From: Lachnospira rogosae
GTDB lineage: Bacteria > Bacillota > Clostridia > Lachnospirales > Lachnospiraceae
NCBI RefSeq assembly: GCF_040096455.1
Contig: NZ_JBBMER010000004.1
Coordinates: 248,001-312,000, forward strand
Length of the DNA: 64,000 nucleotides
Direction of reading: 5' to 3'
This document shows, piece after piece, positions 9,128 through 18,463 of the stretch. Positions within the stretch are counted from its first letter, which is position 1, and each line of letters begins with the position of its first letter. The translations under genes and the position numbers were made by a program. The notes under the pieces were generated by a model. The model was given only the letters and a program-made list of their open reading frames with translations. It searched no databases and was not told where the DNA came from.

Positions 9128-9757
9128 ATGTATAAAATAGATGTAAGAGTATTAGGAATGGTAGCAACGAATTGTTACCTGCTTTGTAATACAGACACTA
9201 AGGAGTGCGTGCTTATAGACCCTGCGGATAATGCTGGAAAGATAAGCGAGATGATAGAGCAGTCTGGCTGTATGTTAAAGGGAATACTTTTAACACACGG
9301 ACATTTTGACCATATTATGGCAGCAGATGAAGTGAGGGATAAGTATAATGTTAAGGTGTATGCTTCAGCAGAGGAGAAGAATACATTAAGTACACCTCAT
9401 ATTAATCTTGGTGAGGCTTATGGAATGAACCTGTCTGTGAAGGCTGATGTATGGCACAATGACGGTGATATACTTAAGCTTGCAGGATTTGATATTAAGG
9501 CAATTCACACACCGGGACATACAGAGGGCGGAACGTGCTATTATATTGGGTCAATCGGCGTGTTATTCTCAGGTGATACACTTTTCTGTGAGTCAGTTGG
9601 AAGAACAGATTTCCCAGGCGGAAGTATGAGCGACATTGTGCATTCAATTAAGGACAAGTTAATGGTACTTCCAGATGATACCAAGGTGTATACAGGACAC
9701 GGCGAGGGAACAAGCATAGGATATGAGAGGGTTCATAACCCATATATAGGTGCGTAG
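9128..9757 (+). CDS. MBL-fold metallo-hydrolase (YcbL/glyoxalase II-like)
   Basis: A 209-residue metallo-beta-lactamase-fold hydrolase. The metal motif THGHFDHI (HxHxDH) is near residue 81, HTPGHTEGGTCY supplies the next His, GDTLFCESVGRTDFPGG the bridging Asp, and TGHGEGT the last His. This is the YcbL/YqgX group, often annotated as hydroxyacylglutathione hydrolase-like; the substrate is unknown. The start is ATG 9128, preceded by GGATTGGAG; an upstream in-frame TTG lies in the terminator hairpin and is rejected. Its TAG overlaps the ribosome site of hemZ five bases downstream, so the two are co-transcribed. Confidence 0.88.
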   Translation: MYKIDVRVLGMVATNCYLLCNTDTKECVLIDPADNAGKISEMIEQSGCMLKGILLTHGHFDHIMAADEVRDKYNVKVYASAEEKNTLSTPHINLGEAYGMNLSVKADVWHNDGDILKLAGFDIKAIHTPGHTEGGTCYYIGSIGVLFSGDTLFCESVGRTDFPGGSMSDIVHSIKDKLMVLPDDTKVYTGHGEGTSIGYERVHNPYIGA

Positions 9758-9762
9758 GAAAG

Positions 9763-11187
9763 ATGAACAGTATGATATATATTAAAATTGATAACGATAC
9801 ATTTTATGATGATGCAATAGTTCTTGTGCGTTCATTTTACCCAAGAATGGAGGTAAAGGCATATAAGCAGGATACAGTTGCCACAGAAGCTGATAAAGTG
9901 ATTGATATAACAGTACCTGATATGACAGGACTTAACAAGAGCGAAATGCACGATAAATTCAAGTCATATTTATATGACAGGCTCAGCCAGATGACAGGAA
10001 AGACACTGCCCTGGGGTTATCTTACAGGAGTGCGCCCAAGCAAGATTGCATATGTTATGCTTGAAGATGGCGAAGATGAGCAGACTATAAAGAAGCATTT
10101 TATGGATAAGCATAAGGCAAGTGAGAAGAAAGCCAGCCTTGCAATAAATGTAGCAAAGAAAGAAATGGACATTCTTAATAAGATAGATTATAAGAATGGT
10201 TACAGTTTATATATTGGAATACCATTTTGTCCAAGTATATGCTTGTACTGCTCATTTTCATCATATGCACTTGATGCGTATAAGAATTATGTGGATGATT
10301 ACCTTGATGCACTTATTAAGGAGATGACCTTTGTAGCCAGGACGATGAAAGGCAGAAGACTTGATACAGTGTATTTTGGCGGTGGAACACCAACAACACT
10401 TGGTGCGGCACAGCTTGACAGGCTCATAACGGCTTTAAAGGAGCTTTTTGATATTGACGGCTGTCATGAATTTACAGTTGAAGCAGGACGTCCAGACAGC
10501 ATAACAAGGGATAAGTTAAAGGTGTTAAAGGCACATAATGTTGGAAGAATATCTATTAATCCGCAGACGATGAACCAGCAGACACTTGACCTTATAGGAA
10601 GAAAGCACACTGTAGAGCAGATTAAAAATGTGTATTCTATGGCAAGGGAAGAAGGTTTTAATAATATTAATATGGATATTATTCTTGGACTTGTCGGTGA
10701 AGATGTTGATGAGGTGGCTCATACATTATCAGAGATTGAGGCGATGAAGCCTGAGAGCCTTACAGTACATTCTCTTGCAATAAAGAGAGCGGCGGCACTT
10801 AATATATGGAGAGATAAATATAAGCAGTTATCTACCAATAATACAGATGAGATAATAAGAATGACAGAGGACACAGCCAAAAGACTGTCAATGGAGCCTT
10901 ATTATATGTATCGTCAGAAGAATATGGCAGGTAATTTTGAGAATGTCGGTTACTCAGTTGAGGGACTTGAATGTATATATAACATTCTTATTATGGAGGA
11001 AAAGCAGACAATAATTGCCTGTGGTGCAGGAGCTTCCAGCAAGGTAGTATTTCATAATGAAGCAGATGATAATCATTCAGTCAGAATTGAGAGAATAGAA
11101 AATGTAAAAGACGTTCGTAATTATATTCAAAGAATTGATGAAATGATTGATCGAAAGAAGAAATTCTTTGAGGAAAATAATTTCTAG
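9763..11187 (+). CDS. hemZ: Coproporphyrinogen III oxidase-like radical SAM protein HemZ
   Basis: A 474-residue radical SAM protein. The HemN-family cluster motif CPSICLYCSF (CxxxCxxC) is near residue 159, with the following YFGGGTPTTL and EAGRPDSIT motifs. A ~150-residue N-terminal extension before the radical SAM core is typical of Bacillus/Clostridium HemZ, which is described as oxygen-independent coproporphyrinogen III dehydrogenase; the real role in heme-poor clostridia is unsettled. No other heme gene is nearby. ATG 9763 is only two bases after AGGAA, so ATG 9772 is also possible. It is co-transcribed with the upstream hydrolase. Confidence 0.85.
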   Translation: MNSMIYIKIDNDTFYDDAIVLVRSFYPRMEVKAYKQDTVATEADKVIDITVPDMTGLNKSEMHDKFKSYLYDRLSQMTGKTLPWGYLTGVRPSKIAYVMLEDGEDEQTIKKHFMDKHKASEKKASLAINVAKKEMDILNKIDYKNGYSLYIGIPFCPSICLYCSFSSYALDAYKNYVDDYLDALIKEMTFVARTMKGRRLDTVYFGGGTPTTLGAAQLDRLITALKELFDIDGCHEFTVEAGRPDSITRDKLKVLKAHNVGRISINPQTMNQQTLDLIGRKHTVEQIKNVYSMAREEGFNNINMDIILGLVGEDVDEVAHTLSEIEAMKPESLTVHSLAIKRAAALNIWRDKYKQLSTNNTDEIIRMTEDTAKRLSMEPYYMYRQKNMAGNFENVGYSVEGLECIYNILIMEEKQTIIACGAGASSKVVFHNEADDNHSVRIERIENVKDVRNYIQRIDEMIDRKKKFFEENNF

Positions 11188-11338
11188 AAATAATAGTTAT
11201 TGAAATAACAATTTGAAAGGAATTATTATTTGGTAATAATTTCCTTAGGATAGATAGAATTAAATTATATTTAAAAGAATATAGTGTCCTGAAATCAGGA
11301 TATACACTTATTATAGAAAATATAGAAATGAGGATAAT

Positions 11339-12265
11339 ATGAAGATAGCAGTTGCTTACGAGAATGGAAATGTTTTTGAGCATTTCGGACATTCAAGACA
11401 ATTTAAGATTTATGAAACAGATGGACAGAACATTGTTAAAGAAGAAGTTATAGAGAGTGAAGGCTCTGGACATTCAGCTATGGCAGGACTTCTTGCAGGT
11501 CTTGATATTAATGCTGTTATATGTGGTGGTATCGGTGGTGGTGCTGCCAATGCATTAGGCGAAGCAGGCATAGAAGTATATTCAGGTGTATCAGGCTATG
11601 CAGATGAAGCACTAGAGGCATACCTTAATGGAGAATTAATATCAGAGGGTGTTAATTGCAGTCATCATTCACACGAAGAAGAACAGAACTGTGGAGCTGC
11701 TGATACAGAAAATGAAAGCTGTGGCTGTGGCTGTGGTTGTGGAAGTGACACAGATGAAGGAGGCTGCAGCTGTGGAAGTAATGAAACATCAGGTTGTGGC
11801 GGTTGTTCAGGTTGTGGTGGAGGAGCACCTTTATTTGATGGAGCTAATGTGGGCAAGGTGTGCAGAGTACACTATAAAGGAACATTTAACGATGGAACAC
11901 AGTTCGATTCATCTTATGACAGAGGAGAACCTCTTGAATTCACCTGTGGTGCAGGTATGATGATACTTGGCTTTGATAAGGCTGTAGCTGATATGAATGT
12001 AGGAGATATAATAGATGTACATTTAATGCCAGAAGAAGCTTATGGAGAGAAAGACCCAGATGCAATTATCACAGTTCCAATCAGCGAGCTTGCAGGTTCA
12101 GAAGAACTTAAGGTTGATGATATGGTATATCTTCAGAATGTATATGGACAGCCATTTCCAGCTAAGGTAACAGCCTTAACAGAGAATGACATAACATTTG
12201 ATGCTAACCACGAGATGGCAGGAAAAGAACTTAACTTTAAGATTGAGCTTGTAGAAGTTAAATAA
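11339..12265 (+). CDS. NifX-like domain fused to SlyD-type FKBP peptidyl-prolyl isomerase
   Basis: A 308-residue fusion. Residues 1-106 form a NifB/NifX-type iron-molybdenum-cofactor-binding domain (MKIAVAYENGNVFEHFGHSRQF, and the glycine-rich CGGIGGGAANAL). Residues 107-163 are a His/Cys/Gly linker with eleven cysteines, a likely metal-binding tail. Residues 172-308 are a SlyD-like FKBP with HYKGTFNDGTQFDSS and the insert-in-flap module. No nif genes are near, so the first domain probably handles another metal cluster. Peptidyl-prolyl isomerase/chaperone activity with metal delivery is inferred. GAGGATAAT precedes the ATG. A perfect 19-bp hairpin follows. Confidence 0.88.
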   Translation: MKIAVAYENGNVFEHFGHSRQFKIYETDGQNIVKEEVIESEGSGHSAMAGLLAGLDINAVICGGIGGGAANALGEAGIEVYSGVSGYADEALEAYLNGELISEGVNCSHHSHEEEQNCGAADTENESCGCGCGCGSDTDEGGCSCGSNETSGCGGCSGCGGGAPLFDGANVGKVCRVHYKGTFNDGTQFDSSYDRGEPLEFTCGAGMMILGFDKAVADMNVGDIIDVHLMPEEAYGEKDPDAIITVPISELAGSEELKVDDMVYLQNVYGQPFPAKVTALTENDITFDANHEMAGKELNFKIELVEVK

Positions 12266-12356
12266 GACTTGAGTAGATTATTAACTTAATAAAATAGATA
12301 CTAATAGATATTATGGTAGATTTTAATCATCGAACTAGATAGATTATTAAGAATAA

Positions 12357-12421
12357 ATCTCCCTGTAACTTATATCCGGAAGCAAAGGCTTAGGAAAGAT
12401 ATAAGTTACAGGGAGATTTTA
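12357..12421. terminator. Perfect 19-bp hairpin between convergent genes
   Basis: Arms 12357-12375 and 12399-12417 are exact reverse complements; TTTT follows on the plus strand, and the minus-strand exit is T-rich too (ATTTATTC). It lies between the NifX/FKBP gene and the convergent FAD oxidoreductase and probably ends both transcripts. Confidence 0.85.
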
Positions 12422-12553
12422 TCAGCTTCAAATATTATTATATATAAATGGTTTATTGTTCTAATCTTTACTTGTGAAATGTTTAGAGCTTATTTATTAA
12501 AATATATTGACCTATTCTTAATATTAAATATTGAGAATTATTTTAATATGGAA

Positions 12554-13927
12554 TTATTCTTCCTCATCAATTATTCGTCTTGCAACATATACACCACTTG
12601 CAGAAGCGTGTGATAATGAATGTGTAACGCCGCTTCCGTCACCGATTATGTAAAGACCTTTGTACTTGGTTTCAAGGTTGTTATCAATCTCAACTTCCAT
12701 ATTGTAGAATTTGACCTCAACACCATATAAAAGAGTGTCGTCATTGGCAGTACCCGGAGCAATCTTATCAAGAGCGTAAATCATCTCTATTATTCCATCA
12801 AGTATACGCTTAGGTAGAACAAGGCTTAAATCGCCGGGAGTAGCAGAAAGAGTAGGTCTTACAAGTCCTTCTTCAATTCTTTTATCTGTGCTTCGTCTGC
12901 CTCGTATAAGGTCACCGAATCTTTGGACAATTACACCGCCTCCAAGCATATTAGAAAGACGTGCAATACTTTCACCATATCCGTTGCTGTCCTTGAAAGG
13001 TTCAGAAAAGTGCTTTGCAACAAGCAGGGCAAAGTTAGTATTTTCAGTCTGTTTATCACTGCCTTCATAGCTGTGTCCATTAACAGTTACAATGCCGTTC
13101 GTATTCTCATTAACAACGATACCGTTAGGATTCATACAGAAGGTGCGGACTAAATCCTCAAACTTTTCAGTCCTGTATACAATCTTACTTTCGTATAATT
13201 CATCTGTAAGATGTGCAAATATAACAGCAGGAAGCTCAACTCTTACGCCGATATCAACACGGTTTGATTTGGTTGGAATATCTAAGTCCTGACAGACTTT
13301 TTCAATCCATTTGCTTCCGCTTCTTCCAACTGACACAATACATTTGTTGCAGTCCATATAGGTATTTTTGTAATATATCCGGTAATTATTATCAATTATT
13401 TCAATATTAGTAACAGGAGTATTAAAGTAGAAATCAATATGCTCCTTCATTTCATTGTACATATTTTCAAGGACAATATAGTTAATATCAGTTCCAAGAT
13501 GTCTTACAGAAGCATCAAGAAGCTTTAATTTGTTCTGCATACATAAAGTCTTGAATTTGGTACCGGCAGTTGAGTACATATGCGTATCCTCACCGCCGTG
13601 GGAAGTATTGATGGTATCAACATATTTCATAAGGCCGATAGCTTCTTCCTTGCCGATATATTCGTAAAGAGTACCACCAAAGTCATTAGTAATGTTGTAT
13701 TTGCCATCAGAAAATGCTCCGGCACCGCCAAAGCCATTCATAATGGCACAGGTTGGGCATTTGATACAGGATTTGATATTTTTCCCGTCAATTGGACATT
13801 TTCGTTTCTCCAAAGTATTGCCTTCTTCAAATACGGCAACCTTTAGATCAGGAGCTTTCTTCATAAGCTCATAAGCAGAGAATATTCCGCCCGGACCAGC
13901 ACCTATAATTATTACATCATATTTCAT
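12554..13927 (-). CDS. Uncharacterised FAD-dependent oxidoreductase (COG2509 type)
   Basis: A 457-residue flavoprotein. The N-terminus has the FAD Rossmann motif GAGPGG (residues ~10-15), then a four-cysteine stretch (CPIDGKNIKSCIKCPTC) followed by GFGGAGAFSDGKYN, the signature of the widespread uncharacterised FAD-dependent dehydrogenase family COG2509. The C-terminus has GLYIIGDGSGVTHSLSHA, which closes the FAD site. ATG 13927 has GGGGTGAA six bases upstream; a TTG 18 bases earlier is rejected because it overlaps this site. It is a single-gene unit. The physiological substrate is unknown. Confidence 0.85.
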   Translation of the reverse strand: MKYDVIIIGAGPGGIFSAYELMKKAPDLKVAVFEEGNTLEKRKCPIDGKNIKSCIKCPTCAIMNGFGGAGAFSDGKYNITNDFGGTLYEYIGKEEAIGLMKYVDTINTSHGGEDTHMYSTAGTKFKTLCMQNKLKLLDASVRHLGTDINYIVLENMYNEMKEHIDFYFNTPVTNIEIIDNNYRIYYKNTYMDCNKCIVSVGRSGSKWIEKVCQDLDIPTKSNRVDIGVRVELPAVIFAHLTDELYESKIVYRTEKFEDLVRTFCMNPNGIVVNENTNGIVTVNGHSYEGSDKQTENTNFALLVAKHFSEPFKDSNGYGESIARLSNMLGGGVIVQRFGDLIRGRRSTDKRIEEGLVRPTLSATPGDLSLVLPKRILDGIIEMIYALDKIAPGTANDDTLLYGVEVKFYNMEVEIDNNLETKYKGLYIIGDGSGVTHSLSHASASGVYVARRIIDEEE

Positions 13928-14276
13928 AAAATATTCACCCCACAATCGTTAATCGTCCTAAGTATTATATTATAAAAGCAGGATTATTAACAAGCAAAAC
14001 AATTAAGATATGAATATTAATCTTGAAAATGTTGTAAATACAATGTATTAATGCGGAATGAAGATGTTACAATCCAGACATACTAATAATCCACATACAG
14101 ATAAGTGTAATTGTGGTCTTACAAGATATACAGGTAAGAGTGACTGTAAGCTTACAAGATAATAAAGCAGATTATAATATGATGCACATATAAGCATAAC
14201 AGCCAGCTTATATATAAAGCTGATAAATTACCAGCAGATAGATTGAAAAATATAATAAAAATAATGGAGGAATTAT
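13928..14276. other. Divergent intergenic region with repeated TTACAAG motifs
   Basis: 349 bases without a gene between the divergent FAD oxidoreductase and DUF438 genes. CTTACAAGATA occurs twice (14118-14128 and 14151-14161), and a perfect 12-bp palindrome TGTAAGCTTACA sits at 14145-14156, overlapping the second copy. A candidate promoter TTGAAA-17-TATTAA lies at 14023-14051. The motifs look like an operator for the downstream sensor gene, but no regulator is identifiable. Confidence 0.4.
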
Positions 14277-15629
14277 ATGAACAGGGCAGAACAGATTAAA
14301 GGCTATCTTAAAAGACTTGGTGATGGTGAAAGTCTTGAGAATGTTAAGAAAGATTTTGTTAAGGAATTCAATGATGTCAATCCAATAGAGATTATGGAAG
14401 CGGAGCAGGCGTTGATAGCAGAGGGAACACCTATATCAGAGGTTTCAAAGCTGTGTGATGTTCACTCAGCATTATTTCACGGTGCGACTAAGGAAGAAAG
14501 AATAGCCAAAGCGGAAAATGAAATATCAGAGATGAAAAAGTACTATGATGACACAATGAAAGGTATGACTAAGAGTGCCATTGCAGATATGCGTAAAGAC
14601 AGAGAAAGCATTTTTAATAAACTGGCTATGATAAGCGGCCACCCATTAAATACTTTTGTGAAAGAAAATAAGGCAATCCAGCAGGTTATTGATGATATTA
14701 AAGAAAATATTACAAGCGGACATATTGATATAAAGGCACTGAAAGAGAAGATATATAAGCTCAGGGAGTTATCTATTCATTATGCCAAGAAAGGGGATTT
14801 GTTATATCCGGTGCTTAATGTACGATATAAAATCAGCGGACCTTCGGCGGTTATGTGGACAGTTGATGATGAGATAAGAGATGAGCTGTCAGACATAGCA
14901 AAGCAGTTAAATTACATGGACGGTAATAACAGTAGCAAAGCAGACAATAATAACAGTGCGGATAACAATAATGGTAAAAGTCTGGACGGTAAATTAATTG
15001 AAAGAATAGAAAATGTTATAAAGAGGGCAGAGGAGATGATATATAAGGAAGATAATATATTGTATCCTAACTGTGCCGCTAATTTTACGGAAGCTGAGTG
15101 GATTGGAATATATCACGATTCCAAAGATTATGCCGTGTGCCTTGATACAGTATCAGACAGATGGGAGAAAGCAGAAGAAGTAGAAAATGTGTATAAACCT
15201 GAAGTGTCAGAACAATCTGATAAGAAAGAAGATGTTCAGAATGAGTTATATATGGCAGGCGGACATATGACACTTTCGCAGCTTGAGGCACTGCTTAATG
15301 CAATACCAATGGAGATAACATTTGTTGATGAAGATAATATCAACAGATATTTTAATGAAGGGTCAAAGGTATTTAAAAGACCTGTTATGGCAATTGACAG
15401 GGAGGTATTCTCGTGCCACCCACCAAAGATTGAGGCAAAGGTCAGAAGAATTATAGAAGAATTCAGGATAGGAACACTTGATGAAGTACCTGTCTGGATG
15501 GATAAACAAGGAAGGACTATGCTTGTTAAATATATTGCGGTAAGGGACAAGCAGGGAAATTATGTTGGAACTCTTGAGGTGGTTCAGGATATGGAATTTG
15601 CTAAAGAACATTTTGCAAAGCTTAAATAA
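14277..15629 (+). CDS. DUF438 / hemerythrin-like / PAS domain protein
   Basis: A 450-residue cytosolic protein. Residues 1-75 match DUF438 (KGYLKRLGDGESLENVKKDF); about 80-280 is a hemerythrin-like HHE helical region with candidate ligands in HSALFHG, HPLNTF, IHYAKKGDLLYP; an Asn/Ser/Asp-rich linker near 220-236 interrupts it; 325-440 is a PAS domain (LLNAIPMEITFVDEDNINRYF). This architecture is common in anaerobes and is thought to sense O2, NO or redox state; no output domain is present. GGAGG lies seven bases upstream of the ATG. Confidence 0.85.
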   Translation: MNRAEQIKGYLKRLGDGESLENVKKDFVKEFNDVNPIEIMEAEQALIAEGTPISEVSKLCDVHSALFHGATKEERIAKAENEISEMKKYYDDTMKGMTKSAIADMRKDRESIFNKLAMISGHPLNTFVKENKAIQQVIDDIKENITSGHIDIKALKEKIYKLRELSIHYAKKGDLLYPVLNVRYKISGPSAVMWTVDDEIRDELSDIAKQLNYMDGNNSSKADNNNSADNNNGKSLDGKLIERIENVIKRAEEMIYKEDNILYPNCAANFTEAEWIGIYHDSKDYAVCLDTVSDRWEKAEEVENVYKPEVSEQSDKKEDVQNELYMAGGHMTLSQLEALLNAIPMEITFVDEDNINRYFNEGSKVFKRPVMAIDREVFSCHPPKIEAKVRRIIEEFRIGTLDEVPVWMDKQGRTMLVKYIAVRDKQGNYVGTLEVVQDMEFAKEHFAKLK

Positions 15630-15672
15630 ACGTGTATACAAGGTTTCTCTTTAAATATAGCCGATAAGGACA

Positions 15673-15701
15673 TTGACATTTCTTTCACATAAAAATATAA
15701 T
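15673..15701 (+). promoter_or_regulatory. Consensus sigma-A promoter
   Basis: TTGACA at 15673-15678 and TATAAT at 15696-15701 with an exact 17-base spacer, about 57 bases before the HD-GYP start codon. Both hexamers are perfect. Confidence 0.85.
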
Positions 15702-15757
15702 ATAATATTGTCTGAATGGAATTGATTCAGCATTAAGTATATTGATATGGTAGAATT

Positions 15758-16390
15758 ATGAAGAATAACAATAATGAACTCATTGATTATATGATTAATG
15801 ATTTTAAAAGTGGAATTAAGCACGGAGTGCTTGTTGCCAATCTGACATATGAGCTTGCACAGATGTGTGGTTTGTCTAAAGATGAGGCATACGAATTAAA
15901 GATTGCTGCGATGGTTCACGATGTTGGAAAGTTAAAGCTTTCAGAATATCTGTATGGAAGAACCGATGAGGCACTTCCGGAAGATGAGAAGCAGTATATG
16001 AGTATGCACTCAAAGATAAGCCATGATCTATTGAAAAAATACGATTATTCAGATAATATAATGGATGTCGTTCTTTCACATCATGAATGTTTTGATGGAA
16101 GCGGATATCCTAATGGGCTTGTTGGTGAGCAGATACCATTAGGAGCAAGAATATTAAAGGTTGCAGATGAATTTGCGGCACTTATATCAGACAGACCATA
16201 TAGGAAAGCATTTGATATAGACACTGCTGTTACAATTATGATAGATGAGATTAAGAATATGGATATCAGAGTATTCCTTTTATTCCAGAGGCTTATTCAC
16301 GAAGATTCGACTATAGAATTGATTAATAATAGCAGATTAGATATTGATGATTTGGATATAAGTGATATACTAAAAATCAGTCAGGATTAG
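15758..16390 (+). CDS. HD-GYP-like phosphohydrolase
   Basis: A 210-residue stand-alone HD domain. The motifs are MVHDVGKL (HD pair near residue 52), MHSKISHDLL, VVLSHHECFDGSGYPNGL (HHE plus GYP) and RILKVADEFAALISDRPYR, which fit the HD-GYP class of cyclic-di-GMP phosphodiesterases. No receiver or sensor domain is attached, so activity and control are inferred. It has its own strong promoter and probably reads on into aspS, 73 bases downstream. The last 40 residues are acidic and not conserved in any family I recognise. Confidence 0.85.
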   Translation: MKNNNNELIDYMINDFKSGIKHGVLVANLTYELAQMCGLSKDEAYELKIAAMVHDVGKLKLSEYLYGRTDEALPEDEKQYMSMHSKISHDLLKKYDYSDNIMDVVLSHHECFDGSGYPNGLVGEQIPLGARILKVADEFAALISDRPYRKAFDIDTAVTIMIDEIKNMDIRVFLLFQRLIHEDSTIELINNSRLDIDDLDISDILKISQD

Positions 16391-16463
16391 GAGTAACCTA
16401 ATTATGCCTTAGGGCAAATAAAACAGGCTGTTAATACAGCTAAGAAGAATGAGGTAATTAACT

Positions 16464-18257
16464 ATGGCAGAGTCAATGGTTGGCTTAAAGAGAACACACA
16501 GATGCACAGAAGTTTCAAGTGCAGATATTGGCAGTACAGTTACAGTTATGGGCTGGGTTGCTAAAAGACGTAATCTTGGTTCACTTATATTTGTGGATTT
16601 AAGAGACAGAAGCGGTCTTTTACAGATTCTTTTTGATGAGAATATTATCGGCAAAGAAGGATTTGACAAGGCATATACATTAAGAAATGAATTCGTAATA
16701 GCTGTAGTAGGTAAGGTTATTAAGAGAAGTGGAGCAGTTAATGACAATCTTAAGACCGGTGATATTGAGATTGCGGCTGAATCATTAAGAATACTTTCTG
16801 AGTCAGAGACACCTCCATTTCCAATTGAGGATAATATTAATACTAAAGAAGATATAAGACTTAAATATAGATGCCTTGATCTTAGACGTCCTGATATTCA
16901 GTCTAATATCATTATGAGAAGCAAGGTTGCCACTCTTACAAGAGCATTTCTTGCTAATGAAGGTTTCCTTGAAATAGAGACACCTATGCTTACTAAGTCA
17001 ACTCCGGAAGGAGCAAGAGATTATCTTGTGCCAAGCAGGGTTCATCCAGGAAAATTCTATGCACTTCCACAGTCACCACAGCTCTTTAAGCAGATGCTTA
17101 TGTGCTCTGGATATGACAGATATATGCAGATTGCAAGATGTTTCAGAGATGAAGATTTAAGAGCTGACAGACAGCCGGAATTCACTCAGATAGATATGGA
17201 ATTGTCATTTGTTGACGTTGATGATGTAATTGATGTTAATGAAAGACTTTTAGCATATCTTTTCAAAGAGGTATTAGATATTGATGTACAGCTTCCAATC
17301 CAGCGTATGACATGGCAGGAAGCTATGGATAGATTTGGTTCTGATAAGCCAGATTTAAGATTTGGTATGGAACTTAAGAATGTTACAGACATAGTAAAGA
17401 ACTGTGGTTTCGGCGTATTTACAGGGGCTATCGAGAATGGTGGAACTGTAAGAGGTATTAATGCCAATGGACAGGGAAGTATGCCTCGTAAGAAGATTGA
17501 TGCACTTGTCGACTTTGCAAAGGGATATGGTGCAAAGGGTCTTGCTTATATAGCTATTCACGAAGATGGTTCACTTAAGTCTTCATTCTCTAAGTTTATG
17601 ACTGAGGATGAGATGAACGCACTTGTTGAGGCTATGGAAGGTAAGCCGGGTGACCTTCTTTTATTTGCTGCTGACCGCAATAAGATTGTATGGAATGTAC
17701 TTGGAGCATTAAGAGTTGAACTTGCTGGACAGATGGGACTTCTTGATAAGAATGATTATAAGTTCCTCTGGGTAACAGAATTCCCACAGTTTGAGTGGTC
17801 AGATGAAGAAGAGAGATTCGTAGCTATGCATCATCCATTTACTATGCCTATGGATGAGGATCTTGATAAGCTTGAGTCAGACCCAGGTTCAGTACGTGCC
17901 AAGGCTTATGATATTGTACTTAACGGTACAGAGATAGGTGGTGGTTCAGTAAGAATCCATCAGGCTGATGTACAGTCAAGAATGTTTAAGGCACTTGGTC
18001 TTACAGATGAAGTTGCTAACGAGAAGTTTGGCTTCTTACTTGATGCATTCAAGTATGGAGTACCACCACACGCAGGACTTGCATATGGTCTTGACAGACT
18101 TGTTATGCTTATGGCTAAGAGAGATTCAATAAGGGACGTTATAGCTTTCCCTAAGGTTAAGGATGCTACATGTCTTCTTACTAATGCACCGGATGTTGTT
18201 GATGCAAAACAGCTTGAAGATTTATCTATCAGAATTACAGAGTCAGAACAGGAATAA
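16464..18257 (+). CDS. aspS: Aspartyl-tRNA synthetase
   Basis: Charges tRNA-Asp with aspartate (class II synthetase). At 597 residues it is the full bacterial type with an N-terminal OB-fold anticodon domain (VMGWVAKRRNLGSLIFVDLRDRSG), motif 2 (CFRDEDLRADRQPEFTQID), the GAD insertion (about residues 290-420), and motif 3 (GLAYGLDRLVMLM). No T-box leader is evident in the 73 bases upstream. GAGG lies about ten bases before the ATG. Presence of asparagine synthetase or GatCAB, which would decide discrimination, cannot be judged here. Confidence 0.97.
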   Translation: MAESMVGLKRTHRCTEVSSADIGSTVTVMGWVAKRRNLGSLIFVDLRDRSGLLQILFDENIIGKEGFDKAYTLRNEFVIAVVGKVIKRSGAVNDNLKTGDIEIAAESLRILSESETPPFPIEDNINTKEDIRLKYRCLDLRRPDIQSNIIMRSKVATLTRAFLANEGFLEIETPMLTKSTPEGARDYLVPSRVHPGKFYALPQSPQLFKQMLMCSGYDRYMQIARCFRDEDLRADRQPEFTQIDMELSFVDVDDVIDVNERLLAYLFKEVLDIDVQLPIQRMTWQEAMDRFGSDKPDLRFGMELKNVTDIVKNCGFGVFTGAIENGGTVRGINANGQGSMPRKKIDALVDFAKGYGAKGLAYIAIHEDGSLKSSFSKFMTEDEMNALVEAMEGKPGDLLLFAADRNKIVWNVLGALRVELAGQMGLLDKNDYKFLWVTEFPQFEWSDEEERFVAMHHPFTMPMDEDLDKLESDPGSVRAKAYDIVLNGTEIGGGSVRIHQADVQSRMFKALGLTDEVANEKFGFLLDAFKYGVPPHAGLAYGLDRLVMLMAKRDSIRDVIAFPKVKDATCLLTNAPDVVDAKQLEDLSIRITESEQE

Positions 18258-18266
18258 TATTTTAAG

Positions 18267-18309
18267 AGCATTTGAAAGTATTTAATGGATATTTTCAAAT
18301 GCTTTTTTT
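18267..18309 (+). terminator. Rho-independent terminator of aspS
   Basis: Perfect 11-bp arms at 18267-18277 and 18293-18303, then seven T residues (18303-18309). It invalidates the upstream start (18272) for the next reading frame. Confidence 0.9.
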
Positions 18310-18385
18310 AACTATATTTTTAGACAATACTTTGTTAAATCTGGATAAAAATAATGGCTTTATCAGCTTTTTTTTAGCAAAAACA

Positions 18386-18414
18386 TTGCATTTGAATAAT
18401 CATGGGTATATACT
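18386..18414 (+). promoter_or_regulatory. Candidate promoter of the chemoreceptor gene
   Basis: TTGCAT (18386-18391) and TATACT (18409-18414) with a 17-base spacer, 50 bases before the chosen ATG. The -10 is good, the -35 weak. Confidence 0.5.
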
Positions 18415-18463
18415 TATTTTTATAAATCTTGGCAAAACTATAACAAAAGACGGGAGAGAAATT

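Noticed and set aside
11210..11300. Imperfect hairpins between hemZ and the NifX/FKBP gene
   Set aside because: AAGGAATTATTA/TAATAATTTCCTT has a bulge and no T-run; TCCTGA/TCAGGA is only six pairs. Too weak to call.
16391..16463. T-box leader before aspS
   Set aside because: Only 73 bases, no T-box motif or antiterminator.
18272..18463. 64-residue N-terminal extension of the chemoreceptor
   Set aside because: It begins inside the aspS terminator hairpin and precedes the candidate promoter.
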